From an uncultured Lentibacter sp. (lineage in GTDB: Bacteria > Pseudomonadota > Alphaproteobacteria > Rhodobacterales > Rhodobacteraceae): DNA of 64,000 bases. The DNA lies in NCBI GenBank assembly GCA_947497495.1, contig CANMGT010000011.1, positions 18,484 to 82,483 on the forward strand. Reading direction: 5' to 3'. Positions 41,430 through 49,332 of this stretch are shown here, in pieces (the stretch's first letter is position 1; every line of letters begins with the position of its first letter). The notes beneath the pieces are model-generated. The model had not been told where the DNA came from, made no database searches, and saw only the letters and a list, made by a program, of their open reading frames with translations. The position numbers and the translations under genes are program-made.

Positions 41430-42965
41430 ATGCCCAACGATATCAACAACACACTACGCCAGATCGGACCTGCCCTAACAACCAAGTATATTGCCCGACT
41501 GATAGATCAAGGCGCACAACCCGCAACTGCCCGAAAGCAAGTACAACGGGCCACTGCCGGCTATCATAAACTCGCTGGCTTACGGTTCGAGAAAAACACC
41601 CGTTTCATTTATCGCCCAGAAGACTATGACACCGCTGCTTTTTGGCGCAATCTGGAAGCCGCCTTCTATACGCACGGGAAAAGCTACTGGGCAGCCGCCA
41701 TAAACTTACGCGCTAGGGGCGGGATTTGTCGCTTAGAACGTTTCGCACAGATTTCTGGGGCACCAACTCTTCGCAAAGGCCAGCTTTCGCCCGACGTCAT
41801 CCTTGACCGGCTCAAGGCCATAAATCTGCTCGAAGAAGTCGTCGATGGCGAGCAAACCTATATTCAGTTTAAACCTCGGTTCATACGCAAAGCGCGCATT
41901 GAGGTTATTCGCGCCAATGAGCTTGTAGAGTTCGTGGCGCTGCACGGCATTCAGGAATGGGCCAAACGACTAGGTCTTGGCAGCTATAACCAGTTTAACA
42001 TGCGCGATGAGGACACCCCACCGATTGTGTCAGGCATGACTTTTGACTTAAGCGCCCCGGCCTACTTCCGCCCGCTACTCCAAATGGTTGACGGCAAGCC
42101 AAAGCCTGGTTTCTTGGCCTGCGACATCAATCTGCAAGACGTCATTTCAGAACCGGAAGTCGAGGCATTTGTCCGCAAATGTGATGGTGCTGCCTTCTCT
42201 TCGAAAGTTGGTCGGATTATGCCGATGCTCGTCGCTGATCTTTTCTCAACATCTGGACTGGCGTTGGCGAAACGCAAAGGTGTTTTGGCCATTACGCTCG
42301 AGAATCTCTTCGGGCTCGAGCTTGCCAAAGCACTGCGTGATCTCGTCAAGTTGCTCACCAACGCTGGCGCAACAGCATCGGTAAACCCCGAGCATCTTTC
42401 TCAGGTCATGCGCGTGCTGACCAAGGTTCAAGGTGCCTCAGCAAACCTACGCGGCGCACTCTTTGAGCTCGTCATCGGAAGCTTGGTCAAAGATGTTGAG
42501 GGTGGATACGTCAAGACAGGCCAAAGGGTCAGAGAAATGAATACCGGCCTAAAAGCTGAAATCGACGTTCAGCTCGACAAAGAAAACAACGCTGGATTCC
42601 TGATCATTGAATGTAAGGCCAAATTACCTGGTTCTCGCGTTAGCCAAGAAGACGTGGAACGGTGGTACTCAAATCGCGCGCCGCTCATCCATCGCATCCT
42701 CAATACAGGTCACAAGGAAGTTGAACGTCCGTTCCACTTTGAGATCTGGACCAATGGCACCTTTACAGCGTCGGCACTGACTTGGTTGGCAGCACAACCC
42801 AAATCATGTGATGGTTATACCGTGGATTGGAAAGACGGCGCAGCTCTTAAGACCTATGCGGATCGCGCCTCCAACGTTTCTTTACGCGACATGCTGAATG
42901 AGCACTATTTTAGGAGCGCACTGACGTCTGTGGTCAGTTCCGACATTGTCGACGATGAATTGTAG
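41430..42965 (+). CDS. PD-(D/E)XK-like nuclease domain protein
   Basis: A 511-aa soluble protein. The C-terminal third has a restriction-endonuclease-like active site: Glu346 in RGALFELVIG, Asp379 in LKAEIDVQL and Glu394-x-Lys396 in LIIECKAKLPG. The N-terminal part (residues ~60-160) has winged-helix-like character (ICRLERFAQISGAPTLRKG, LDRLKAINLLEEVVDGEQ). The middle is helical (FSTSGLALAKRKGVLAITLENLFG). No methyltransferase accompanies it, so it is not a classical restriction system; a defence nuclease or plasmid-processing enzyme is possible. It is not matched to a named family. Confidence 0.65.
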   Translation: MPNDINNTLRQIGPALTTKYIARLIDQGAQPATARKQVQRATAGYHKLAGLRFEKNTRFIYRPEDYDTAAFWRNLEAAFYTHGKSYWAAAINLRARGGICRLERFAQISGAPTLRKGQLSPDVILDRLKAINLLEEVVDGEQTYIQFKPRFIRKARIEVIRANELVEFVALHGIQEWAKRLGLGSYNQFNMRDEDTPPIVSGMTFDLSAPAYFRPLLQMVDGKPKPGFLACDINLQDVISEPEVEAFVRKCDGAAFSSKVGRIMPMLVADLFSTSGLALAKRKGVLAITLENLFGLELAKALRDLVKLLTNAGATASVNPEHLSQVMRVLTKVQGASANLRGALFELVIGSLVKDVEGGYVKTGQRVREMNTGLKAEIDVQLDKENNAGFLIIECKAKLPGSRVSQEDVERWYSNRAPLIHRILNTGHKEVERPFHFEIWTNGTFTASALTWLAAQPKSCDGYTVDWKDGAALKTYADRASNVSLRDMLNEHYFRSALTSVVSSDIVDDEL

Positions 42966-43526
42966 CTTCTGAGGCGCCAAAACGAGGCTTTGGGCCGCGT
43001 AACCGGTCAGAAGGCCTCCTTAGGCCCCTGCCCCGCCTTGAGGGCGTGTCATCGCCGCTCTAGGCTTTGTCCAACAGGTCGTCTTGCGCCCAGAACACGG
43101 CCTCCCCTACCCCATTGATCCAATAGGCGCCTTCCGGTCGCAGAGATGAGCCAGGAAGGCTTCTGTGTTTCATACGCGCATTGGGGAGCTGTGATCTGCC
43201 CATACGGGTCACGATCGGCTGGTGCGTTGGGCCTCGCCCAATCCTTATTCAATGGTCCCTTGGGGTTCGCGCAAGCGCGATACGCCTCTGCGGGACGTTG
43301 CTTTAGAACCCGCTGGGTTCTCGCGCGCGCAACCCCAAAAGAGCAAAACCGTGTCCTCAGCTGCGCCTGCGGGCCGCACCACTTTCGCACTTTTGGGGTG
43401 TGCACTTGCTCACTCCGGCACTTCGCCAGTGGGTCAGGTTTTAGAGACGACGCCCTCAAGGGCTTTTTCTCAAAACCAGACAGTCAAAGGGGCAACGACC
43501 CCTCCACACCACAAAGGAGTAAACCC
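42966..43526. other. Intergenic region with inverted repeats
   Basis: About 560 bp. An imperfect ~17-bp inverted repeat (around 43032-43048, CTTGAGGGCGT, and around 43448-43465, GACGCCCTCAAGG) brackets a GC-rich block. Open frames on both strands inside it (43049-43459 minus, 43146 on plus) have Arg/Ala-rich, implausible composition. It may be a structured RNA or an eroded mobile segment. Confidence 0.5.
43452..43468 (+). terminator. Short hairpin with T-tract
   Basis: GCCCT-CA-AGGGC followed by TTTTT. A short intrinsic terminator shape, 59 bp before the gene at 43527; it may end transcription across the preceding GC-rich block. Confidence 0.5.
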
Positions 43527-43895
43527 ATGGGCCTCGATCAATACGCATATATCAAACACGGAGATGGAACGGACGACGACCGCGCCGCCGAATTCGTATG
43601 GCGCAAACACTCCAAGCTTCAAGCTTGGGCGGAAACGCTTTTTACTGCCAAAACTGGCAAACCAGCCGATAAATTGAACTGCGGAGAACTTCTGTTAGAG
43701 GCCGAAGACATCGCAGCCCTCGAAGCACTTGTCAAACAAAAGGCACTGCCAACATCTGAAGGCGGGTTCTTCTTTGGACATCAGTTTCAAGATGAAGCAG
43801 CCGTTGAGAACGCCGCGCAAGACCTCGAATTCTGCGCATGGGCGAAAGACGCAATCACCAACGGCCAAACCGTTGCTTATTCGTGCTGGTGGTGA
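43527..43895 (+). CDS. Conserved-looking plasmid protein, unknown
   Basis: A 122-aa soluble protein beginning MGLDQYAYIKHGDGTDDD, a type of start seen in small plasmid and phage proteins, with YIKHGD..EFVWRKHSKLQAWAETLF and a GGFFFGHQFQDE segment. AAAGGAGTAAACCC is an excellent ribosome site for ATG 43527, so the 249-codon frame from 43146 is cut to this. It ends 5 bp before DUF3768, so the two are co-transcribed. Confidence 0.72.
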   Translation: MGLDQYAYIKHGDGTDDDRAAEFVWRKHSKLQAWAETLFTAKTGKPADKLNCGELLLEAEDIAALEALVKQKALPTSEGGFFFGHQFQDEAAVENAAQDLEFCAWAKDAITNGQTVAYSCWW

Positions 43896-43900
43896 ACGTC

Positions 43901-44275
43901 ATGACAGAGCAACGAACATTCAGCGCGACAACCCTGGAAATCGCCGAACAAAACGACAGATTTCGCACCACGTGGGGCGCAGATTACAACGTTCCCGGTC
44001 AAATCGTGATGACGCGCGGCGTGGCCGACCTTTCCCCAGCTGCCAAAGCAATCATCATGCAGCGGGTGCAAGAATTCTCAGAATTCACCGAAGACAATGA
44101 CCCCTACGGCGATCACACCTTTGGTGCCTTTGAATTCGATATCGCAGGCAACAGCTACAAGATCTTCTGGAAAATTGATCTCTACGACAAGGACTACAAC
44201 ATGGGCAGCGATGATCCGGCGAACATAGCCGTGACGCGGCGCGTGCTCACCGTCCTTCACGCCTCCGAATACTAA
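43901..44275 (+). CDS. DUF3768 protein
   Basis: A 124-aa DUF3768 protein. Hallmarks: IAEQNDRFRTTWGAD, PGQIVMTRGVADL, DPYGDHTFGAFEF and FWKIDLYDKDYNMGSDDPAN, with TRRVLTVLHASEY at the end. ATG 43901 is chosen over 43838, which overlaps the preceding gene. The family is common on alphaproteobacterial plasmids next to DUF736 and ParB-like genes. Function unknown. Confidence 0.9.
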   Translation: MTEQRTFSATTLEIAEQNDRFRTTWGADYNVPGQIVMTRGVADLSPAAKAIIMQRVQEFSEFTEDNDPYGDHTFGAFEFDIAGNSYKIFWKIDLYDKDYNMGSDDPANIAVTRRVLTVLHASEY

Positions 44276-44279
44276 ACGT

Positions 44280-44303
44280 GGCGCACCCTTAGCTGGGTGC
44301 GCC
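44280..44303. terminator. GC-rich hairpin after DUF3768
   Basis: GGCGCACCC-TTAGCT-GGGTGCGCC, perfect 9-bp stem with a 6-nt loop, 4 bp after the stop; no T-tract. Confidence 0.6.
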
Positions 44304-44382
44304 CAACCAATGCCCCTCTTTGATCACCAACCGAAGAAGGCGGCACTTCCAACAACAACATCGCAAAACAAGGATAAACGCC

Positions 44383-46194
44383 ATGAACGATCAATCAAAA
44401 ATCTCCGTTACGCTCGAAGAAATTCCCTTTGCTGATCTGCACATCTCAGACCTCAATCCACGCAAGGTGGTCAATGAAGCGAGCATTCTCACGCTTGCGG
44501 AGAATATCCGCAGCTATGGCCTCATTCAAAACCTTGCGGGCTTTCGCGATGAAACGGGCGTTGGCGTGGTTGTCGGCGGACGCCGCTATCGCGCCCTTGC
44601 ATTATTGCAAGATGACAAACGATTTCAAAGAGTTACAGTAAAAATGTCTCCTGATCAGGCAACGGCAGAGCTCTGGGCCACCTCTGAGAATGCACAGCGC
44701 GAAGCCTTGCATCCCGCCGATGAAATCCAAGACTTTGGCGCGATGGAGAAGCGTGGAGCCACTGTTGCCGACATCGCCACCGCATACGGCGCGACCGAGA
44801 CCCATGTTTATCGCCGCCTTGCCTTGGCTGCCCTCCCCTGCCCCGTCATTGACGCTCTACGCCGTGGTGAAATCAGCCTTTCAAATGCCGCCGCCTTCAC
44901 CATCAGTGATGATGAGAAACTGACTCTCGAAGTTCTAGAGAACGTGCGCGGCACAGGAGAAAGCGATCACCGCATCAAAAAGATGCTCAAACCCGATGCG
45001 GTCAAGGACAGTGACCGCCGTGCTGTCTACGTTGGCCTTGAAGCCTACAAAAAAGCAGGCGGACGCACAGGTCGCGATCTCTTCGCTGACGAGGTCCTGA
45101 TCGATGATCCCGCCATTCTAGATGAGCTGTTTGGCAAAAAACTGGCCGACGTCGCAGAAAATCTGACTGCCGAGGGCTGGAAATGGGCCGAACCCATCCA
45201 TGACAGCTACATCAGCTGGTATCAGATCGAAGAGATGAAGCTGGCCCGCATCTACGCCGAAAATGGTGATCTGACTCCGGAGCAAGGCGAAGAATACGAA
45301 GCCTTGTCCGCACTGGCCGAGGGCGACGCACTAGACGACGAAGGCCAAACCAAACTGGCTGCGTTGCAACTGATCTTAGACGGATCATTCACCGAGCAGC
45401 AGAAGGCCCATGCGGGCGTCTTGGTCTATATCGACAGTCGCGGCACATTGCAGTTTGAGACGGGCCTCATTCGCAGCACTGATAAACAAGCAGCCATCGA
45501 AACAGGCGTCTTGGCCAAATCGGACCGCGAAAGCCACACTGGCACCAAGTCACCCATTTCCAACAAGCTGCAGATTGATCTAAGCCGTATTGCGACAGGC
45601 GCACGCCAACACGCAGCATTGCGCGACCCTGACCTGCTCTTGACCCTTCTCGCCTTCCAGCTTTCTGGCAAGTCGGGCTACACAAGCGTTCTCGGCTTAC
45701 GCGAAACCGAAGTGCCGAACGTTCCGACAACCGAAATGGCGGGCTACACGCTTGATGCGCGGCTCACAAAGACGACCCCACCCGCCAAATTCGGCAGCGA
45801 TATGGGACGCGTGTTCCGTGCCTACAAAGCCAAAGGCCCCGAGTTCGTTATGGAAGAGATCATCCGTCATCTCGCAAGGTTGCTGACCGTAGATGAAGAC
45901 TTAGGCGAAGTGATCGACAAAGCCGTCAAAACCGATATCCGTGAAAACTTCACGCCGACAGCCGCGAATTTCTTCGGGCGCGTGGGCGGCCCCTACCTGA
46001 TCCAACTATGGCGCGACCTGCTGGACCTGCCAGAGGATCACCCGACCGCAACCACCTTAGCCAAGCTGAAAAAGAGCGAGAAAGCGGAAAAGATGGAGGC
46101 GTTGTTTGGCGACCCCGAAGTGCGCAACGCTCACAGCGTCACAGAAGCCCAAGCCAAACGCATCGACACGTGGTTGCCCGACGGCATGGCATAA
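44383..46194 (+). CDS. ParB-domain plasmid protein
   Basis: A 603-aa protein with an N-terminal ParB/Srx nuclease-like domain (DLNPRKVVNEASILTLAENIRSYGLIQNL, GVGVVVGGRRYRALALL, ENAQREALHPADEI) and an HTH (ATVADIATAYGATETHVYRRLAL). The long C-terminus (~330 residues) is acidic and helical, of unknown function. It is distinct from RepB (48191). ATG 44383 gives the family start. It lies in the DUF736/DUF3768 cluster and may take part in plasmid maintenance or gene control rather than partition. Confidence 0.88.
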   Translation: MNDQSKISVTLEEIPFADLHISDLNPRKVVNEASILTLAENIRSYGLIQNLAGFRDETGVGVVVGGRRYRALALLQDDKRFQRVTVKMSPDQATAELWATSENAQREALHPADEIQDFGAMEKRGATVADIATAYGATETHVYRRLALAALPCPVIDALRRGEISLSNAAAFTISDDEKLTLEVLENVRGTGESDHRIKKMLKPDAVKDSDRRAVYVGLEAYKKAGGRTGRDLFADEVLIDDPAILDELFGKKLADVAENLTAEGWKWAEPIHDSYISWYQIEEMKLARIYAENGDLTPEQGEEYEALSALAEGDALDDEGQTKLAALQLILDGSFTEQQKAHAGVLVYIDSRGTLQFETGLIRSTDKQAAIETGVLAKSDRESHTGTKSPISNKLQIDLSRIATGARQHAALRDPDLLLTLLAFQLSGKSGYTSVLGLRETEVPNVPTTEMAGYTLDARLTKTTPPAKFGSDMGRVFRAYKAKGPEFVMEEIIRHLARLLTVDEDLGEVIDKAVKTDIRENFTPTAANFFGRVGGPYLIQLWRDLLDLPEDHPTATTLAKLKKSEKAEKMEALFGDPEVRNAHSVTEAQAKRIDTWLPDGMA

Positions 46195-46200
46195 ACGAAA

Positions 46201-46226
46201 GGCAGGGCGCTGGCATGCGCCCTGCC
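46201..46226. terminator. GC-rich hairpin after the ParB-domain gene
   Basis: GGCAGGGCGC-TGGCAT-GCGCCCTGCC, perfect 10-bp stem with a 6-nt loop, 6 bp after the stop; no T-tract. It is the strongest of three similar hairpins. Confidence 0.65.
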
Positions 46227-46305
46227 CTACCCTCTCCAATCCTTGTGGTGAGGATCAACTGGCTTCGCTGCAGCGAAGCCTTTTTTCTCATTGAAAGCCA
46301 CTCTG

Positions 46306-46497
46306 ATGGCGGTCCATAATCTCGCCAAGTCAAGTTTGGCGCGTATGGGTCTTCTCGCCCTGAGTGCATTGGCGGTCGTTGCGTGCGCTGTGACCTTTCC
46401 GGGACTCGCAAATCTTGTATTTGCACTTGGACTAGAGGTGATCATGTTCGTAATTTTTGAGTATATGCGTGATCGGGTGACACTGCAGATCCCTTGA
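46306..46497 (+). CDS. Possible small membrane protein
   Basis: A 63-aa frame with two hydrophobic segments (MGLLALSALAVVACAVTF, ANLVFALGLEVIMFVIF) and a short basic tail (EYMRDRVTLQIP). ATG 46306 is used; a TTG at 46291 is in frame. No ribosome site is evident. A hairpin follows at 46529-46548. The hydrophobic pattern makes it more likely than the antisense frame. Confidence 0.45.
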   Translation: MAVHNLAKSSLARMGLLALSALAVVACAVTFPGLANLVFALGLEVIMFVIFEYMRDRVTLQIP

Positions 46498-46528
46498 GGG
46501 GGGGGCAAAGCGCATGTAGGCGACCGTT

Positions 46529-46548
46529 GGATCAACCACAGTTGATCC
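46529..46548. terminator. Hairpin after the small membrane gene
   Basis: GGATCAAC-CACA-GTTGATCC, perfect 8-bp stem with a 4-nt loop, 32 bp past the preceding stop. Confidence 0.5.
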
Positions 46549-46832
46549 GTGCCAAAAGTTGTCATGAGGGGGGCTCAATACCCTCCGCCCGCGCCATTCA
46601 ACTCAATCGTATTAAAATGACCTGACAAGCCAGGGGCCAGACCCCTGCCCGTTCAGGCCCGGCGCTATTCGCGCAGAACCGCTAACGCGAAAAATCACTC
46701 TCCACTCGGAATGGTTTGCGTCCGGCGACCTTTGCCAATCCGGACCACGAAATTTGCTATTCTGATCTCTTGGACAGCCCGTCCATCACAACAACTACCG
46801 GGGTCGCTATTGCAAGAAATCCGCTTTACAGA

Positions 46833-46848
46833 GTTTACAGCTGTAAAC
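46833..46848. promoter_or_regulatory. parS-type palindrome 1
   Basis: GTTTACAGCTGTAAAC, a perfect 16-bp palindrome matching the repABC parS consensus GTTNNCNGCNGNNAAC. It lies 158 bp upstream of repA. A partial extra copy (CTTTACAGA) precedes it. Probable RepB binding site. Confidence 0.9.
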
Positions 46849-46936
46849 TTCGGGCAAATCGGCGGGTAGTCGTTTGTGTCTTATCTTGCGAGTTGAGCCA
46901 TGTTAGACACTAAATATGAGAAAATCGTTGACTTAG

Positions 46937-46957
46937 AGCGGTGAATCGCCGCTTTTA
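46937..46957. terminator. Small hairpin in the repA leader
   Basis: AGCGG-TGAATCG-CCGCT followed by TTTA, about 50 bp before the repA start. It may act as an attenuator. Confidence 0.4.
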
Positions 46958-47006
46958 TCCCTAAGTGGCGCAGAAAAAGCCACATTGAGCAAATTAGGGC
47001 AACCAG

Positions 47007-48191
47007 ATGATTCCCGCGACACCAAGTATAACAGAACGACCGTCCGAGTTAGCAACGGAAATTTCCGAACGGTTAAACCGTGCCATCCGCGAGCATCTTC
47101 TCTCGGCATTCGCGCCCGACAATACCAAGTCATTGCGCTCCTTCTCAGCACCCGAAGCCGCCGAATTGCTCGGCGTATCCGGCCAATTCATGCGCAAGGT
47201 CCACGGAGAAGGCACAATCCCGGAGCCAAAGGACATTCGCGCTGGTCGCCGCTACTACAGCGCTCACGAGCTGTGGGAAGCCCGCCAAATTCTTGAAAAA
47301 GCGTCTCGAACAAAGGGCAGATACGTTCCTGGTCGCCAAGAAGGTGAGCGGCTGCAAGTCTGGCAATTGATGAATTTCAAAGGCGGCAGCAGCAAAAGCA
47401 CGTCAACAATTCATCTGGCTCACTATCTAGCGCTGCATGGCTACAGAGTTCTCGTGGTTGATTTAGATCCGCAAGGATCGCTCACCTCAATGTGTGGCAT
47501 TAATCCAGAGATCGAGTTTGATGGGCTCACCGTCTATGACGCCATCCGCTACGATGATCCGGTTCCGTTCTCTGATGTCATCATGCCCACATATTTTCCG
47601 GGGCTGTCACTGGCCCCGTCTCGTCTACTATTGTCAGAATTCGAGACTGAATCCGCGGTAAACTCAAATTCCGACCAGCCCTTCTTCCTGCGCATTCGCA
47701 ATGCCCTGGCGCAAGTTGAGGATCAGTATGACATTGTTTTGATGGACAGCCCGCCACAGCTCGGCTTCCTGACGATCTCTGGAATGGCCGCTGCAACATC
47801 CCTCATCGTCCCACTCACACCTTCAATGCTGGATGTATCTTCAACGGCGCAATTCCTCGAGCTTGCCGGGGCCTACATGGGCGTCATCGAGGATGCTGGA
47901 GCCGAGCTTCAATATGATCACTTCAAGTTCCTGATTACCCGAGACGAGCCAACAGACGTGCCATCCCAGCAACTGACCTCGTTTATGCGGGCTCTCTTCA
48001 TGGATCGCGTTATGGCGGCCACGGCGCTCAAGAGCACCGCGATCAGCGACGCCACGATGCTCAAACAATCAATTTACGAAGTTGTTCGCTCAGAAATGAC
48101 CCGGGCAACCTATGACCGCGCCAAACAATCCATGGACGCTGTTGGAAGCGAAGTCGAAGCAATGATTCACCAAGCATGGGGGCGTAGCTGA
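47007..48191 (+). CDS. repA: RepA partition ATPase of a repABC plasmid
   Basis: A 394-aa ParA-type ATPase. Residues 1-120 hold a winged-helix DNA-binding region (FSAPEAAELLGVSGQFMRKVHGEG, YYSAHELWEARQILEKA). The deviant Walker A KGGSSKST, the switch DLDPQGSLT, and Walker B-like DIVLMDSPPQLGFL follow. RepA binds RepB-parS for segregation and represses repABC transcription. Its stop overlaps the repB start by one base (TGATGG), as usual. Confidence 0.96.
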   Translation: MIPATPSITERPSELATEISERLNRAIREHLLSAFAPDNTKSLRSFSAPEAAELLGVSGQFMRKVHGEGTIPEPKDIRAGRRYYSAHELWEARQILEKASRTKGRYVPGRQEGERLQVWQLMNFKGGSSKSTSTIHLAHYLALHGYRVLVVDLDPQGSLTSMCGINPEIEFDGLTVYDAIRYDDPVPFSDVIMPTYFPGLSLAPSRLLLSEFETESAVNSNSDQPFFLRIRNALAQVEDQYDIVLMDSPPQLGFLTISGMAAATSLIVPLTPSMLDVSSTAQFLELAGAYMGVIEDAGAELQYDHFKFLITRDEPTDVPSQQLTSFMRALFMDRVMAATALKSTAISDATMLKQSIYEVVRSEMTRATYDRAKQSMDAVGSEVEAMIHQAWGRS

Positions 48192-49162
48192 TGGCACGTA
48201 AATCACTTCAGGACTTAAGCGGCATTGCAAAAACAATTGCCAACTCAAGCCCACAACCTAAAGATCGAACCCCAAAATCCGCCGCACCCGCTTTGGGGGC
48301 GCTGCAAGGGTCTCTGTCCGCTATTCGCGAACTGGACCCATCTCTGATTGATGATTGGGGACCCAAAGACCGCCTTGACGGGTTTACAGCTGTAAACTCC
48401 GAAGATGATGGTGACGGCTTTGAAACCCTGAAGTCCAGCATCAAAGACGATGGGCAACAGGTTCCCATCCTGGTGCGAAGGGCAGGGACCGAGGGTCGGT
48501 TTGAGGTCATCTATGGCCGCCGCAGATTGCGCGCTTGTCGGGAACTCGACCTAAAAGTACGCGCCAACGTACAAGACCTTGATGACGCCAGCGCCCTTCT
48601 CGCCAAAGGCCTCGAGAACGCGGCGCGGCGCAATCTGTCGTTTTATGAGAAAGCGCGGTTTGCCTCAGTTGTCCAAGCTGCGGGTCATAGTACAAAGATC
48701 GCCCGCCAGGTCTTAAGCCTTTCTAAGTCTGGGCTCTCACATCTCACCAAGGTCACCGACAACATTCCTGACGACGTTGGTGATCAAATTGGCGCCGCAC
48801 CTAAATCAGGCCGCCCAAAATGGACGGCCTTGGCGGAAGCATTTGCAACAAAGAAGATCAATGCGTCGTCTTCCTTCGCCATCTTGTCAAAGATGAGCGC
48901 CGAGCTGTCGTCAGACGATCGCCTTGAGCAGCTCCTCAGAGAGATTGCACGGCGTGGAGCGCGCCCAAGTGAGGGCAGGGAGGTGACGCCTGTCGCCGGC
49001 GTCACCATCAAATCAGGACGCGCAACAATTGCGGTATCCATCAAGAGGGCAGGGGAGAACGCAGCATTTGCTGAGTGGCTCGACCGTGAACTCGAGGACA
49101 TCATCAAGAAATCCTACCAGGAGTTTACAGCTGTAAACCCTGCGGATGACACCAGAGGCTAG
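48191..49162 (+). CDS. repB: RepB centromere-binding protein
   Basis: A 323-aa ParB-type protein. It has a ParB nuclease-like domain (IKDDGQQVPILVRRAG, RFEVIYGRRRLRACRELDLKV, ENAARRNLSFYEKARFASVV) and a KorB/HTH region (AGHSTKIARQVLSLSKSGLSHLTKV), with a C-terminal dimerisation part. Two parS palindromes lie inside the gene (48382, 49123). It overlaps repA by one base. Confidence 0.95.
   Translation: MARKSLQDLSGIAKTIANSSPQPKDRTPKSAAPALGALQGSLSAIRELDPSLIDDWGPKDRLDGFTAVNSEDDGDGFETLKSSIKDDGQQVPILVRRAGTEGRFEVIYGRRRLRACRELDLKVRANVQDLDDASALLAKGLENAARRNLSFYEKARFASVVQAAGHSTKIARQVLSLSKSGLSHLTKVTDNIPDDVGDQIGAAPKSGRPKWTALAEAFATKKINASSSFAILSKMSAELSSDDRLEQLLREIARRGARPSEGREVTPVAGVTIKSGRATIAVSIKRAGENAAFAEWLDRELEDIIKKSYQEFTAVNPADDTRG
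48382..48397. promoter_or_regulatory. parS-type palindrome 2 (inside repB)
   Basis: GTTTACAGCTGTAAAC, identical to the site at 46833, encoding FTAVN within RepB. Confidence 0.88.
49123..49138. promoter_or_regulatory. parS-type palindrome 3 (end of repB)
   Basis: GTTTACAGCTGTAAAC, 24 bp before the repB stop, again read as FTAVN. Confidence 0.88.
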
Positions 49163-49186
49163 AGCAACAAAGGAGGAGGTAAGCAA

Positions 49187-49249
49187 AGAGAAACCCCCGA
49201 AACCGAAGCTTCGAGGGCTGTAACGCAAAATGCGCTTCTTAGATTTGAC
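49187..49249 (-). ncRNA. Probable antisense counter-transcribed RNA (repB-repC gap)
   Basis: On the minus strand, -35 TTGCTT (49284-49279), 17-bp spacer, -10 TACGTT (49261-49256), then an approx 63-nt transcript ending in the stem CCCTCGAA...TTCGGGGG with a TTTCTCTTT tail (plus 49187-49216). Its position in the repB-repC gap opposite the leader of repC is where repABC plasmids encode the antisense RNA controlling RepC. The promoter hexamers are modest; the transcript ends are estimates. Confidence 0.65.
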
Positions 49250-49332
49250 ACCTAGAACGTAGCAGTCCCCGATTCGCGAAGCAATAAAAAACGCTCTTGG
49301 GCGAACGGGAAATCTTTGCCTGCAGGCAAATT

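Larger units (their letters stand above)
46498..47006. other. repABC upstream region
   Basis: About 510 bp with hairpins (GGATCAAC-CACA-GTTGATCC at 46529-46548; CAGGGG-CCAGA-CCCCTG at 46631-46647), the first parS site (46833) and a small hairpin before repA. Probably holds the repA promoter; no confident -35/-10 pair is given. Confidence 0.6.

Noticed and set aside
43049..43459. 136-codon minus-strand frame, Arg-rich
   Set aside because: Opposes other frames in a GC-rich block bounded by inverted repeats; no ribosome site.
43146..43526. Long N-terminal extension of the 43527 gene
   Set aside because: Excellent ribosome site at 43527; upstream part has implausible composition.
46227..46565. 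112-codon frame antisense to the small membrane gene
   Set aside because: Basic, low-quality composition, spans the 46529 hairpin.
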